Assembly (NCBI GenBank): GCA_015222755.1
Contig: JADFVX010000079.1
Coordinates: 1 to 10,117 of the forward strand
DNA: 10,117 nucleotides
DNA from: Pseudomonadota bacterium
GTDB lineage: Bacteria; Desulfobacterota; JADFVX01
Reading direction: 5' to 3'
Shown here: piece after piece, positions 1-7,693 of the stretch
Numbering within the stretch: position 1 is the stretch's first letter
How the letters are laid out: every line of letters begins with the position of its first letter
The notes under the pieces: model-generated
Database searches by the model: none
The model's input: the letters and a program-made list of their open reading frames with translations, nothing else
Told to the model about the DNA's origin: nothing
Translations under genes and position numbers: made by a program

Positions 1-725
1 GTGTAATAGAATTTGTCCGTGATGTTATGGGCATTTTTGACTTTCCCTTTAGGATGGAAGTCAGTACAAGGCCGGAAAAATCTATCGGTTCAGATGAGGA
101 CTGGGACAGGGCGACCAAGGCACTTATAGATACACTTGACGGGCTTGGTCTCGACTATGAGATCAATGAAGGCGACGGAGCCTTTTATGGCCCTAAGATA
201 GATATAAAGCTGCGCGACTGCCTGGAGCGCGAGTGGCAGTGCGCCACTATTCAGTGTGATTTTACACTGCCTGAGCGTTTTGACCTTCACTATGTAGGTG
301 CAGATGGTGAAAAGCATAGGCCTGTAATGCTGCATCGTGTTATACTTGGCTCCATAGAGCGTTTTATAGGTGTGCTTATAGAACACTACGCTGGTGCCTT
401 TCCCACATGGCTTGCACCCGTGCAGGCTATAGTTGTTAATATTACAGACTCTCAATCCGAATATGCCAGAGGTGTTGAGGCAGAACTTAAGTCTGCCGGT
501 ATAAGGGTTGAAGGTGATTATAGGAATGAAAAGCTTGGCTTTAAGATAAGAGAGGCCCAGCTTCAAAAAATACCATATATGCTTGTCATAGGCGATAAGG
601 AGATGTCTGAGGGTAAGATTGCCCCCCGGACAAGAAGTGGGAAATCTCTGGATAGCATGACAACTAAAGAATTTATTGATATTATAAAAAGGGAATCTGA
701 TCTTACAGAGGAGGTAGAGTCATAG
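1..725 (+). CDS. thrS: Threonine--tRNA ligase, C-terminal part (5' end outside window)
   Basis: Threonyl-tRNA synthetase charges tRNA-Thr in the cytoplasm. The gene enters from the left edge; the first complete codon is at position 3, leaving 240 C-terminal residues. The visible part matches the end of the class II catalytic core: a GPKIDIKL stretch, REWQCATIQCDFTLPERF, then HRPVMLHRVILGSIERFIG. The His in VMLHR corresponds to the third zinc ligand (His511 in E. coli), and GSIERFIG is class II motif 3. After FPTWLAPVQ comes the anticodon-binding domain, with NITDSQSEYA, RNEKLGFKIREAQ and the usual GDKE segment. The N-terminal TGS and editing domains must lie upstream, outside the window. The stop TAG (723-725) overlaps the proposed ATA start of infC by four bases, so the two genes are probably translationally coupled. 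No frameshift or truncation is seen. Confidence 0.97.
   Translation, partial: VIEFVRDVMGIFDFPFRMEVSTRPEKSIGSDEDWDRATKALIDTLDGLGLDYEINEGDGAFYGPKIDIKLRDCLEREWQCATIQCDFTLPERFDLHYVGADGEKHRPVMLHRVILGSIERFIGVLIEHYAGAFPTWLAPVQAIVVNITDSQSEYARGVEAELKSAGIRVEGDYRNEKLGFKIREAQLQKIPYMLVIGDKEMSEGKIAPRTRSGKSLDSMTTKEFIDIIKRESDLTEEVES
708..715 (+). promoter_or_regulatory. Strong Shine-Dalgarno site of infC, inside the thrS 3' end
   Basis: GAGGAGGT lies in the last codons of thrS. AGGAGGT (709-715) leaves 6 nt before the ATA at 722, which is ideal spacing. No ATG, GTG or TTG lies at a suitable distance in the IF3 frame, so this site decides the start in favour of ATA. Confidence 0.85.
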
Positions 726-1237
726 ATAAAAAAACTAGGATCAACGAGAATATTCGGGTCGCAGAGGTTCGAACAGTTGATGATGAAGGCAATCAGTTGG
801 GTGTTATTCCAATAGGAGAGGCACTGTCTGCCGCAGAGGAGAGGGGTCTTGATCTGGTAGAGGTAGCTCCCGGTGCAAAACCTCCCGTCTGTAAGATCAT
901 GGATTACGGCAAATATAAGTATGAAATGAAAAAAAAGGAACAGGAAGCCAAGAAAAAGCAGACTGTTGTTGTTCTAAAGGAAATCAAATTTCGCCCCAAA
1001 ATAGATGAGCATGACTTTCAGTTTAAAGTCAAGCATGCCTTCCAGTTTTTGGGAGAGGGTAATAAAGTTAAGATAAGTGTCATGTTCCGTGGGCGGGAGA
1101 TGGCATATATGAATAAAGGGAGAGAGATCCTTGACAGGGTGGCCGAAGAGGCAAAAGAGCTTGCCAAGGTGGAATACCTGCCCAAGATAGAGGGTCGTAA
1201 CATGTTTATGATACTGGCCCCTAAGAAAACAAAATAA
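722..1237 (+). CDS. infC: Translation initiation factor IF-3, with a probable ATA start codon
   Basis: IF3 binds the 30S subunit, blocks premature 50S joining and proofreads the start codon and initiator tRNA. From ATA at 722 the product is 171 residues (E. coli IF3 has 180). It begins with the conserved RINENIRVAEVR segment, then LGVIPIGEAL and PPVCKIMDYGKYKYE. A Lys-rich linker (about residues 68-82) and the C-terminal domain with KEIKFRP and FRGREMAY follow. The frame is closed by TGA at 698-700 and holds no ATG, GTG or TTG before the TTG at 797, which would remove the conserved first 25 residues. The ATA at 722 has a strong Shine-Dalgarno 6 nt upstream and overlaps the thrS stop. E. coli infC uses ATT and is autoregulated because IF3 rejects non-canonical starts; by analogy this gene would be too. 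Gene identity is certain; the ATA start is inferred. Confidence 0.93.
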   Translation: MDKKTRINENIRVAEVRTVDDEGNQLGVIPIGEALSAAEERGLDLVEVAPGAKPPVCKIMDYGKYKYEMKKKEQEAKKKQTVVVLKEIKFRPKIDEHDFQFKVKHAFQFLGEGNKVKISVMFRGREMAYMNKGREILDRVAEEAKELAKVEYLPKIEGRNMFMILAPKKTK

Positions 1238-1266
1238 ATAATGGAACAAGTATAAGGAGTATTTAG

Positions 1267-1464
1267 ATGCCAAAGATGAAGACAAACAGGGGCGCTGCCA
1301 AGCGTTTCAAACTTACCGCAAGCGGTAAGATTAAAAGGAAGAAGGCCGGCCTGAACCATATCCTGACAAAAAAGTCAAAGACGCTGAAGCGCAACATGCG
1401 TCAAGATGGCGTGATTAACGCCAGCGATAAAAAGGCTATCAAACGCCTTATCCCTTACGCATAA
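1267..1464 (+). CDS. rpmI: 50S ribosomal protein L35 (bL35)
   Basis: Small basic protein of the large ribosomal subunit, 65 residues, the usual length. It starts MPKMKTNRGAAKRFK, the family hallmark, is very rich in Lys and Arg, and ends LIPYA. The ATG at 1267 has an AAGGAGT site (1254-1260) with 6 nt spacing. It lies 29 bp after infC in the common infC-rpmI-rplT order. In E. coli, L20 binds the mRNA of this operon and represses L35 and L20 synthesis. The short infC-rpmI gap here leaves little room for a comparable leader, and I see no clear pseudoknot in it. Confidence 0.97.
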   Translation: MPKMKTNRGAAKRFKLTASGKIKRKKAGLNHILTKKSKTLKRNMRQDGVINASDKKAIKRLIPYA

Positions 1465-1507
1465 GAAATAATTTATTCGAGTAATAATTTTAAGGAGTAA
1501 AGATTAA

Positions 1508-1867
1508 ATGTCCAGAGTAAAAAGAGGCTTTAAGGCCAGAAGAAGAAGAAATAAGATACTGAAAAGAGCTAAGGGTTTCGTTGGTGGCCGCAGCAAATTG
1601 TTCCGTACTGCTACAGAGGCGGTTGACAGGGCGCTTGCCTATGCCTACACCGGCAGGAAACTGAGGAAGAGAGATTTTAGAAGGCTTTGGATCGCAAGGA
1701 TCAACGCCGCTGCAAGAATGAACGGCCTTTCCTATAGCCGCCTTATTAATGGCCTGAAGAAAGCAGCTGTTGCGCTGGACAGAAAAGTGCTGGCTGATCT
1801 TGCTGTAAGCGACCCTAAGGGCTTCAGCTCCATTGCTGACGCTGCTAAAGGAGCTCTGAAGGCTTAA
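1508..1867 (+). CDS. rplT: 50S ribosomal protein L20 (bL20)
   Basis: Large-subunit assembly protein that binds 23S rRNA, 119 residues, normal for the family. It opens MSRVKRGFKARRRRNKILK, followed by AKGFVGGRSKLFRTA and the conserved RKLRKRDFRRLWIARINAAAR block, with YSRLINGLKKA near residue 78. The basic N-terminal helix reaches into rRNA; in E. coli the C-terminal half also acts as a translational repressor of this operon. An AAGGAGT site (1492-1498) lies 9 nt before the ATG, almost identical to the one before rpmI. The gene sits 43 bp after rpmI and 6 bp before pheS. Confidence 0.97.
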   Translation: MSRVKRGFKARRRRNKILKRAKGFVGGRSKLFRTATEAVDRALAYAYTGRKLRKRDFRRLWIARINAAARMNGLSYSRLINGLKKAAVALDRKVLADLAVSDPKGFSSIADAAKGALKA

Positions 1868-1873
1868 ACCCCT

Positions 1874-2902
1874 ATGCTGAATGATCTTATCGAAAGCCTC
1901 TCCTCCTTCAAAAAGGAGGTGGAAGCTGCCATCCTTGGTGCTGAAACAGAAAAAGCTCTGGAAGATATCAGGGTAGGCTACCTTGGCAAGAAAGGTAAGA
2001 TCAGCGGCATATTGAAGGGTGTTGGAGCTCTCCCCCACGAAGACAGGCCCCGCCTCGGTGAAAAGGCGAATGAGATCAAAAGGGCTGTCGAATCCACCAT
2101 CAAAGAGAGGGCCGAGGCCCTCTCTTCATTTGCCAGACAGGAAAAACTCCAGTCTGAGGCAATAGATCTGACACTACCCGGAAGACGGGTATTGAAGGGT
2201 TCTCTACATCCAGTTACTACCATACTTAAAGAAATCTCCGACGCATTTCTTCCTCTCGGTTTTGTAGTTGAAGAAGGCCCGGATATAGAGTCTGATTTCT
2301 ACAATTTTGAAGCACTGAATATACCCAAGGAACATCCTGCCAGAGAGATGCAGGACACCTTTTATCTCTCAGAAGATATGCTTTTAAGGACACATACATC
2401 TCCTGTCCAGATCAGGACTATGGAGAAGTATGATCCGCCTCTGAGAGTCCTTGCCCCGGGCACTGTCTACCGCTGTGATTCCGATATAACACATACTCCC
2501 ATGTTTCACCAGGTAGAGGGCTTCGTCGTTGACAAGGGCGTTACCTTTGCCCAGCTTAAGTGGACACTTACATCCTTTGTCCATGCCATCTTTGGACAGG
2601 ACGTCGGGATTAGGCTTAGACCCAGTTTCTTTCCCTTTACTGAGCCCAGTGCCGAAGTAGACATAGAGTGCGTTATCTGTGGCGGAGAAGGCTGCCGCGT
2701 ATGTAAAGGTACTGGATGGCTTGAAATTCTCGGTGCGGGGATGATCGATCCGGAAGTGTTCAAATCCGTTGGCTACGACCCGGAGATCTACTCTGGCTTT
2801 GCCTTCGGTATGGGAGTTGAGCGCATCGCCATGCTTAAATATGGCATCAAAGACTTGAGACTTTTTTTCGAAAACGATGTCCGTTTTCTAAACCAGTTCT
2901 AA
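1874..2902 (+). CDS. pheS: Phenylalanine--tRNA ligase alpha subunit
   Basis: Catalytic subunit of the alpha2-beta2 phenylalanyl-tRNA synthetase in the cytoplasm; 342 residues (E. coli 327). Residues 1-95 form the helical coiled-coil arm that contacts tRNA. The class II core follows: LHPVTTILKEI, THTSPVQIRTM (173-183), VYRCDSDITHTPMFHQVEG (198-216, motif 2 region), and motif 3 at about 307-330 with GFAFGMGVERIAMLKYGI. A four-cysteine cluster (C266, C269, C274, C277; CxxC-x4-CxxC) sits before GWLEILGAGM. This zinc-ribbon-like hairpin is common in PheS outside the enteric bacteria. The start is 6 bp after rplT with only a weak GAAGG site (1858-1862) within the rplT end, so coupling to L20 translation is likely. 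No leader-peptide attenuator of the E. coli pheST type fits in this gap. Confidence 0.97.
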   Translation: MLNDLIESLSSFKKEVEAAILGAETEKALEDIRVGYLGKKGKISGILKGVGALPHEDRPRLGEKANEIKRAVESTIKERAEALSSFARQEKLQSEAIDLTLPGRRVLKGSLHPVTTILKEISDAFLPLGFVVEEGPDIESDFYNFEALNIPKEHPAREMQDTFYLSEDMLLRTHTSPVQIRTMEKYDPPLRVLAPGTVYRCDSDITHTPMFHQVEGFVVDKGVTFAQLKWTLTSFVHAIFGQDVGIRLRPSFFPFTEPSAEVDIECVICGGEGCRVCKGTGWLEILGAGMIDPEVFKSVGYDPEIYSGFAFGMGVERIAMLKYGIKDLRLFFENDVRFLNQF

Positions 2903-2914
2903 AGAAGATCAAAT

Positions 2915-5368
2915 ATGAAAGTTAGTGTAGATTGGCTTAAAGACTATATAGATGCAGGTGAAGATGCCGATGCAAGTGCCCACGTCCTGACAATGGCAGG
3001 CATAGAGGTTGAAGGCGTCGATTACAGTTCATTTTCGATAGATAAAGTTATTGCTGTAAAGATCATGGATGCTGAAGCTCATCCTAATGCGGACAAGCTG
3101 CGTATCTGTACCGTCGATGCCGGAACTGAGACTCTAAAGATCGTCTGTGGTGACCCTTCCGTTAATGTTGGGGACCTTGTTCCCCTGGCCCTCCCCGGTG
3201 CAATACTTGCCGGTGGTCTCAAGATTAAGAAATCAAAGATCCGTGGTGTTGAATCGCCCGGGATGCTATGCGCTGAAAAGGAGCTGGGCCTTACTGAAGA
3301 GGGTAGTGGTGTAATGCTGTTGCCCGATGATACGACCCCCGGTATTGCGCTGGAAGAGGCTCTTTCCGACTTGTCTCCATCACTCATGGTCTCAGCCTCT
3401 GGAGGTGCCAAAAAGGCCCAGGGGAGAAATGGCGGATACAGTGACGCTATTTTTGAGGTCGGTCTGACCCCCAACCGTTCCGATTGCCTCAGTATCTATG
3501 GTATAGCGAGAGAACTTGGCGCTCTTACCGGCAAGGTTCCTGTGTTTCCTGAAATCAGCCTTAGAGAAGGAGCGAGGCCTGTTGGTGAAGATATCAGTGT
3601 AGAGATCAAAGAGGCAAAGCTTTGCCATAGGTATGCTGCAAGAGTCATAAAGGGAATTACGGTAAAACCATCACCGCTGTGGCTTAGAAGGCGCCTTGAG
3701 GCCTCAGGTATCAGGGCGATAAACAGCATAGTTGATATTACAAATTATGTAATGCTGGAACTTGGGCAACCACTGCATGCCTTTGACCTGGAAAAGGTCA
3801 ATGGTGGAAAGATTATAGTTCGAAAGGCAAAAGCCGGTGAAACACTTCAAACACTTGATGGAGTACAGCGTTCATTTAGTGGTGAAGAGCTTCTTATATG
3901 TGATGAAGAGGCGCCTCTGGCCCTTGCCGGCGTGATGGGTGGGGAATTGTCTGCCGTATCGGAAGCTACAGTAGATATACTTCTGGAGAGCGCTTATTTT
4001 GCTCCTGTAACTGTGCGCAAGACATCAAAACGTTTTGGTCTTCATACAGAATCATCCCATCGTTTTGAACGTGGTATAGATATTCAAGGTGTAGCTAGGG
4101 CTATTGACAGAGCCGCTATGCTGATCTCAGAGCTGGCCGGAGGAGAGCTCTCATCTGGCCTTATAGACAGCTATCCCGTTACTTACTCTGATAAGGTCAT
4201 ATCTTTCAGGCCATCACGGTGCTCTGAAATGCTGGGTATTGAGATATCTGATGATGATGTCCTTGCTTACCTGAAAAAACTTGGAATGCAGATTTCCGGA
4301 AGTGGCTCTGATATTTCTGTAATACCGCCGTCATATCGTGTTGACATTGAGCGTGAAATAGATCTGGTAGAAGAGGTGGCAAGGCTTAAGGGTTACGACT
4401 CTATCCCTGCTGTACCACTTTCCGGGGGTATGTCGGAGCATTTGCAAGAGCGGGCGAATATTTCAGTGCATGGCCTGCAAAGCCACATGGCAGCTTTGGG
4501 CTACAATGAAGTGATAAATTATGTCTTTCAATCTCCCGATGAAAAAGGAAAACTGGATCCTTCCGGAAGCCATGCAGGTAAGCAGATAGAAATATTGAAC
4601 CCTATCTCTGAAGAGATGTCGGTTATGCGCCAGTCCCTTGTCCCCGGACTTTTACAGACAATCTCCATGAACTGCAATCGCCAGAATCGCGACCTTAGGC
4701 TTTTTGAAGTTGGGAAGGTGTTTAGCGCCTTAAGAGGCAGCTATGAAGAAAATCTCAGGCTGACAGCGATTGCTACAGGGGAAAAGGTGCCAGTCCTATG
4801 GAGGAAGGAAAGCTCGGTTTTAGACCTTAAGGGCTGCCTTGAGAATCTCCTTGATTTGCTTGGTTTTAATGGATATACTTTTGAAAACCGTAGAGATATA
4901 CCATACTTGCATCCCGGTATCGCTGCCGCAGTTTTTATAGGGGGAGAAAAAGTTGGAACAATCGGTGAACTTCACCCTCTCGTTCAGGAAAACTTCGATA
5001 TAGAAAACAAGGTCTATGTTTTTGATCTTGATCTGGACAAGATAGGCCGTTTAGATAAAGGGAAATATTCTTTTAAAGATATCCCTTCTTACCCTTCTGT
5101 TGAAAGGGATGTAGCACTTCTTGTCGATAAACATGTTTCACTGGCGGAACTTACAACTTATATCAATGGATTGAAGCTGGTCCTTCTGGAAGGGGTCGAT
5201 GTATTTGATCTCTTTGAAGGGAAGGGCATTGATCCTGGTAAAAAAAGCATTGGCTTGCGCCTGCGCTACCGTTCACACGATAGAACCCTTGCCGATGAGG
5301 ATGTCAGGAAAGTACATGATTCTATACTTTCAAGCCTTGTAGAAAAGGCTGGAGCGGTGATAAGATAG
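2915..5368 (+). CDS. pheT: Phenylalanine--tRNA ligase beta subunit
   Basis: Non-catalytic partner of PheS that binds tRNA-Phe and edits mischarged Tyr-tRNA; 817 residues, near the usual 790-800. Domains in order: N-terminal segment MKVSVDWLKDYID; the EMAP/OB-fold tRNA-binding domain (about 39-150, with HPNADKLRIC and KIRGVESPGMLC); the B3/B4 editing domain (about 215-390, with NSIVDITNYVMLELGQPLHAFD and SSHRFERGID); the B5 domain (about 425-495); the catalytic-like core (about 500-700, with NPISEEMSVMRQSLVPGLL); and the C-terminal FDX-ACB anticodon-binding domain (about 720-817, with SYPSVERDVALLV and RLRYRSHDRTL). A short Ala/Gly/Lys-rich insertion at about 158-174 lies between the OB fold and the conserved LTPNRSDCLS. 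It starts 12 bp after pheS with no good Shine-Dalgarno, as expected for coupled translation of two equimolar subunits. Confidence 0.97.
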   Translation: MKVSVDWLKDYIDAGEDADASAHVLTMAGIEVEGVDYSSFSIDKVIAVKIMDAEAHPNADKLRICTVDAGTETLKIVCGDPSVNVGDLVPLALPGAILAGGLKIKKSKIRGVESPGMLCAEKELGLTEEGSGVMLLPDDTTPGIALEEALSDLSPSLMVSASGGAKKAQGRNGGYSDAIFEVGLTPNRSDCLSIYGIARELGALTGKVPVFPEISLREGARPVGEDISVEIKEAKLCHRYAARVIKGITVKPSPLWLRRRLEASGIRAINSIVDITNYVMLELGQPLHAFDLEKVNGGKIIVRKAKAGETLQTLDGVQRSFSGEELLICDEEAPLALAGVMGGELSAVSEATVDILLESAYFAPVTVRKTSKRFGLHTESSHRFERGIDIQGVARAIDRAAMLISELAGGELSSGLIDSYPVTYSDKVISFRPSRCSEMLGIEISDDDVLAYLKKLGMQISGSGSDISVIPPSYRVDIEREIDLVEEVARLKGYDSIPAVPLSGGMSEHLQERANISVHGLQSHMAALGYNEVINYVFQSPDEKGKLDPSGSHAGKQIEILNPISEEMSVMRQSLVPGLLQTISMNCNRQNRDLRLFEVGKVFSALRGSYEENLRLTAIATGEKVPVLWRKESSVLDLKGCLENLLDLLGFNGYTFENRRDIPYLHPGIAAAVFIGGEKVGTIGELHPLVQENFDIENKVYVFDLDLDKIGRLDKGKYSFKDIPSYPSVERDVALLVDKHVSLAELTTYINGLKLVLLEGVDVFDLFEGKGIDPGKKSIGLRLRYRSHDRTLADEDVRKVHDSILSSLVEKAGAVIR

Positions 5369-5394
5369 TTTTTCAACTTTAAGGGAGGGACTCG

Positions 5395-5670
5395 ATGACT
5401 AAGGCTGATATTGTTGAGAATATCTACGAAAGAGTAGGTATATCAAAAAAAGAGACTGCTTCGGTAGTCCAGACAATATTTGATACGATGAAGGAAACCC
5501 TTGAAAGTGAAGAGAATGTGAAGATTTCCGGTTTCGGGAATTTTGTTATACGTAAGAAGAGGGCGAGGCGGGGTCGTAACCCGCAAACCGGTGAGGAGAT
5601 AGAGATATCCGCAAGGAAGGTAATAACCTTCAAGCCGAGTAACGTCCTTAAAGACCTGATAAATAGCTGA
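5395..5670 (+). CDS. ihfA: Integration host factor alpha-type / HU-family DNA-bending protein
   Basis: Small nucleoid protein, 91 residues. The fold signature is complete: helical dimerisation part (1-40), then VKISGFGNFVIRKKRA (42-57) and the beta-arm GRNPQTGEEI (60-69). P63 is the expected intercalating proline that kinks DNA. RKVITFKPSNVLKDLIN closes the protein. IHF bends DNA at specific sites and supports transcription, recombination and phage integration. Placement directly after pheT is the classic location of ihfA, which favours IHF-alpha over a generic HU, although sequence alone cannot fully separate them. In E. coli ihfA is also cotranscribed with pheST. AAGGGAGGGA (5381-5390) provides a good ribosome binding site 4 nt before the ATG; the gap from pheT is 26 bp. 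Confidence 0.9.
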   Translation: MTKADIVENIYERVGISKKETASVVQTIFDTMKETLESEENVKISGFGNFVIRKKRARRGRNPQTGEEIEISARKVITFKPSNVLKDLINS

Positions 5671-5684
5671 TCCTTCAAAGGAAA

Positions 5685-6044
5685 ATGTTCCCAGATATCC
5701 CGGAAAAAAAATATTACAAGATAGGCGAGGTGAGCCGTATATTCGGCCTTGAACCTCACGTGTTGAGATTCTGGGAAACTGAATTCTCTTCTGTGCGTCC
5801 CAAAAAGGACAGTGGGAATCAGCGCCTTTATCAAAGAAAAGACCTTCAGTCTATTGCACGAATAAAAGAGCTTCTCTATGAAGAGAAATTTACTATAGCT
5901 GGAGCCAGAGAAAAGCTTAAAGAGGTGGATCTTCTTGTACCTCAGGACATTCAACCAATCAAGGGCACTTGCAACCCTGATATTGCAGAAAAATTGCTGG
6001 AACTGAAAAAGGGACTTCTGGAGATAAGGGCTATTCTTTCCTAG
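5685..6044 (+). CDS. MerR-family transcriptional regulator, effector unknown
   Basis: 119-residue DNA-binding protein. Residues 10-78 form a MerR-type winged helix-turn-helix: YYKIGEVSRIFGLEPHVLRFWE, then the wing with GNQRLYQRKDLQSIARIKELL and EEKFTIAGAREKL. MerR proteins bind as dimers between -35 and -10 elements and usually carry a C-terminal sensor. Here the C-terminus is short (about 80-119), probably a dimerisation helix (AEKLLELKKGLLEIRAIL), with a single cysteine (C96). A metal- or redox-sensing role like that of MerR, CueR or SoxR is therefore not indicated. It follows ihfA by 14 bp and is likely cotranscribed. As I know it, a MerR-like gene after ihfA is a conserved deltaproteobacterial arrangement whose target has no established role. 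The AAGGA site (5678-5682) is only 2 nt from the ATG, tighter than usual, but no better start exists and the N-terminus looks right. Confidence 0.88.
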   Translation: MFPDIPEKKYYKIGEVSRIFGLEPHVLRFWETEFSSVRPKKDSGNQRLYQRKDLQSIARIKELLYEEKFTIAGAREKLKEVDLLVPQDIQPIKGTCNPDIAEKLLELKKGLLEIRAILS

Positions 6045-6070
6045 CTCCTTTTTAAGTTTTACAACTTCTT

Positions 6071-6076
6071 TATAAT
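6071..6076 (+). promoter_or_regulatory. Candidate -10 element of a guaB promoter
   Basis: A perfect TATAAT hexamer lies in the 56-bp AT-rich gap between the merR-like gene and guaB, 24 bp before the guaB ATG. The -35 side is weak: TTTTTA at 6049-6054 with a 16-bp spacer matches TTGACA at only three positions. It could serve as a separate promoter for guaB within the larger cluster. Chance occurrence in AT-rich DNA is possible. Confidence 0.35.
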
Positions 6077-6100
6077 ACTTGAAAGGTTAAATTAAAAATC

Positions 6101-7564
6101 ATGTTAGATGACAAGATCAAAACCGGCCTGACCTTTGATGATGTTCTCCTGCTTCCGGCGGCATCCTCTGTACTTCCAAAAGACGCGGACACTTCAGCTA
6201 TGCTGACAAAGGAGATAGGCCTTTATATCCCAATAGTAAGTTCTGCAATGGATACGGTGACCGAGGCCGCAGTAGCTATCACAATGGCCCAGGAAGGTGG
6301 AATCGGTATCATGCACAAGAACCTCTCCATTGAGGCGCAAGCCATGGAAGTGGATAAGGTGAAGAAGTCTGAAAGTGGTATGATAGTGGACCCTATCACT
6401 ATAGGCCCCAAGCAGAAGATATTTGAAGCCATGGATATCATGAAGAAGTATAAGATATCAGGTGTGCCGGTAACAGATGGCAGGAAGCTGGTAGGTATAC
6501 TTACAAACCGTGACCTTCGTTTTGAAAAGAACCTTTACCAGAGCGTTTCCGAGGTAATGACAAAGACCAATCTTGTCACTGTCCCCGAGGGTACCACTCT
6601 GGAAGAATCAAAGGCAATACTGCATAAGCACCGCATAGAAAAACTCCTCGTTGTCAATAAAGAGGGAGAACTCAAGGGCCTGATAACCATCAAGGATATC
6701 GAAAAGAGCATCAAGTATCCCCACTCATGCAAAGACTATCTTGGAAGGCTTCGTGTAGGCGCGGCAGTCGGTGTCGGTGCAGATATGGACGAACGTGTTG
6801 AGGCCCTTGTCAAGGCGGGTGTAGATGTGATTGCAATTGATACTGCTCATGGGCACTCAAAAGGTGTAATAGATGCTGTTAAGGTTGTAAAGAAAAAGTT
6901 CCCCGCCTGCCAGCTCATTGCCGGCAATATAGCTACCGGAGAGGCCGCAGAGGCCCTTATAAAGGCCGGCGCCGATGCAATAAAGGTAGGTATAGGCCCT
7001 GGTTCTATCTGCACTACAAGGATCGTCGCCGGTGTAGGCGTTCCACAGATGACGGCCATATCCGATTGTGCAAAGGTAGCGGCAAAATATAAGGTCCCCG
7101 TCATTGCCGATGGTGGAATAAAGTACTCAGGCGACATTACAAAGGCGATTGCCGCCGGTGCAAATACCGTGATGGTGGGCAGTCTCTTTGCCGGAACCGA
7201 TGAAAGCCCCGGTGAAACTATCCTCTATCAGGGCAGGACATATAAATCCTATCGCGGTATGGGGTCTATAGGCGCAATGGCGGCCGGAAGCAGTGACCGC
7301 TACTTCCAGGATGAGGTTGACTCAGAGATAAAGCTTGTTCCCGAAGGGATCGAGGGGCGTGTCCCTTATCGCGGTCCTCTATCGTCCAGCCTCCATCAGC
7401 TTATGGGTGGACTCAGGGCAGGTATGGGCTATACCGGCTGTAAGGATATTGAAACCCTGAGGACTAAGGCCTCCTTCGTCCGTATATCCAATGCGGGGCT
7501 CAGGGAAAGTCACGTACACGATGTAAGTATCACCAAAGAGGCCCCCAATTACAGCGTTGACTGA
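6101..7564 (+). CDS. guaB: Inosine-5'-monophosphate dehydrogenase
   Basis: Oxidises IMP to XMP with NAD+, the first committed and rate-limiting step of guanine nucleotide synthesis; cytoplasmic tetramer. The 487 residues match the normal bacterial length. The N-terminus GLTFDDVLLLPA starts the TIM barrel, which is interrupted by a tandem CBS (Bateman) regulatory module at about 95-205. The barrel resumes with AAVGVG and GVDVIAIDTAHGHS. The catalytic loop is GIGPGSICTTRIVAGVG, with nucleophile C304 (C305 in E. coli). The mobile flap carries SSDRYFQ, with the R400/Y401 pair that activates water. EGIEGRVPYRGP and GLRAGMGYTG follow, and the C-terminus is complete. AAAGG (6082-6086) is 14 nt from the ATG, a poor spacing. 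Lysine codons are strongly AAG-biased (about 37 AAG to 10 AAA by hand tally). A terminator follows directly, so guaB ends a transcription unit. guaA is not adjacent in the window. Confidence 0.98.
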   Translation: MLDDKIKTGLTFDDVLLLPAASSVLPKDADTSAMLTKEIGLYIPIVSSAMDTVTEAAVAITMAQEGGIGIMHKNLSIEAQAMEVDKVKKSESGMIVDPITIGPKQKIFEAMDIMKKYKISGVPVTDGRKLVGILTNRDLRFEKNLYQSVSEVMTKTNLVTVPEGTTLEESKAILHKHRIEKLLVVNKEGELKGLITIKDIEKSIKYPHSCKDYLGRLRVGAAVGVGADMDERVEALVKAGVDVIAIDTAHGHSKGVIDAVKVVKKKFPACQLIAGNIATGEAAEALIKAGADAIKVGIGPGSICTTRIVAGVGVPQMTAISDCAKVAAKYKVPVIADGGIKYSGDITKAIAAGANTVMVGSLFAGTDESPGETILYQGRTYKSYRGMGSIGAMAAGSSDRYFQDEVDSEIKLVPEGIEGRVPYRGPLSSSLHQLMGGLRAGMGYTGCKDIETLRTKASFVRISNAGLRESHVHDVSITKEAPNYSVD

Positions 7565-7592
7565 TGGCTTGTAAATCACTGTTTTCTACTCT

Positions 7593-7623
7593 AACGATCA
7601 GTCTTCAAGGCTGATCGTTTTTT
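7593..7623 (+). terminator. Intrinsic (rho-independent) terminator after guaB
   Basis: A perfect 9-bp stem (7593-7601 AACGATCAG with 7611-7619 CTGATCGTT) extends inwards by one U-G and one C-G pair around a UUCAA loop. The 3' arm runs into six Ts (7618-7623). It lies 29 bp after the guaB stop and isolates guaB from ftsY. The reverse strand has no long T-run after the stem, so it should act on forward transcription only. Confidence 0.93.
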
Positions 7624-7693
7624 ATTTTGGCAATACCTTTATCCCTAATGCAATGGATTAGAATATTCATCTAACACTTTAACATATAAGCTT

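Noticed and set aside
90..566. Long open frames opposite thrS, pheT, guaB, ftsY and other genes
   Set aside because: They lie wholly opposite well-identified genes, show low-complexity or unfamiliar sequence, and lack ribosome binding sites; they are shadows of the real coding frames.
926..936. A-run in infC as a programmed frameshift or slippage site
   Set aside because: The zero frame continues through conserved IF3 sequence, and no alternative frame gives a meaningful product.
797..1237. Shorter IF3 starting at TTG 797
   Set aside because: It would remove the conserved RINENIRV segment and has no Shine-Dalgarno site; the ATA at 722 has both the conserved sequence and a well-spaced site.
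1868..1873. Attenuator leader before pheS as in E. coli pheST
   Set aside because: Only 6 bp separate rplT and pheS, so there is no room for a leader peptide and terminator.
3386..3436. Ala/Gly/Lys-rich segment in PheT as a foreign insertion
   Set aside because: It is short, in frame and lies in a loop between domains where length variation is plausible; the flanking conserved motifs are intact.
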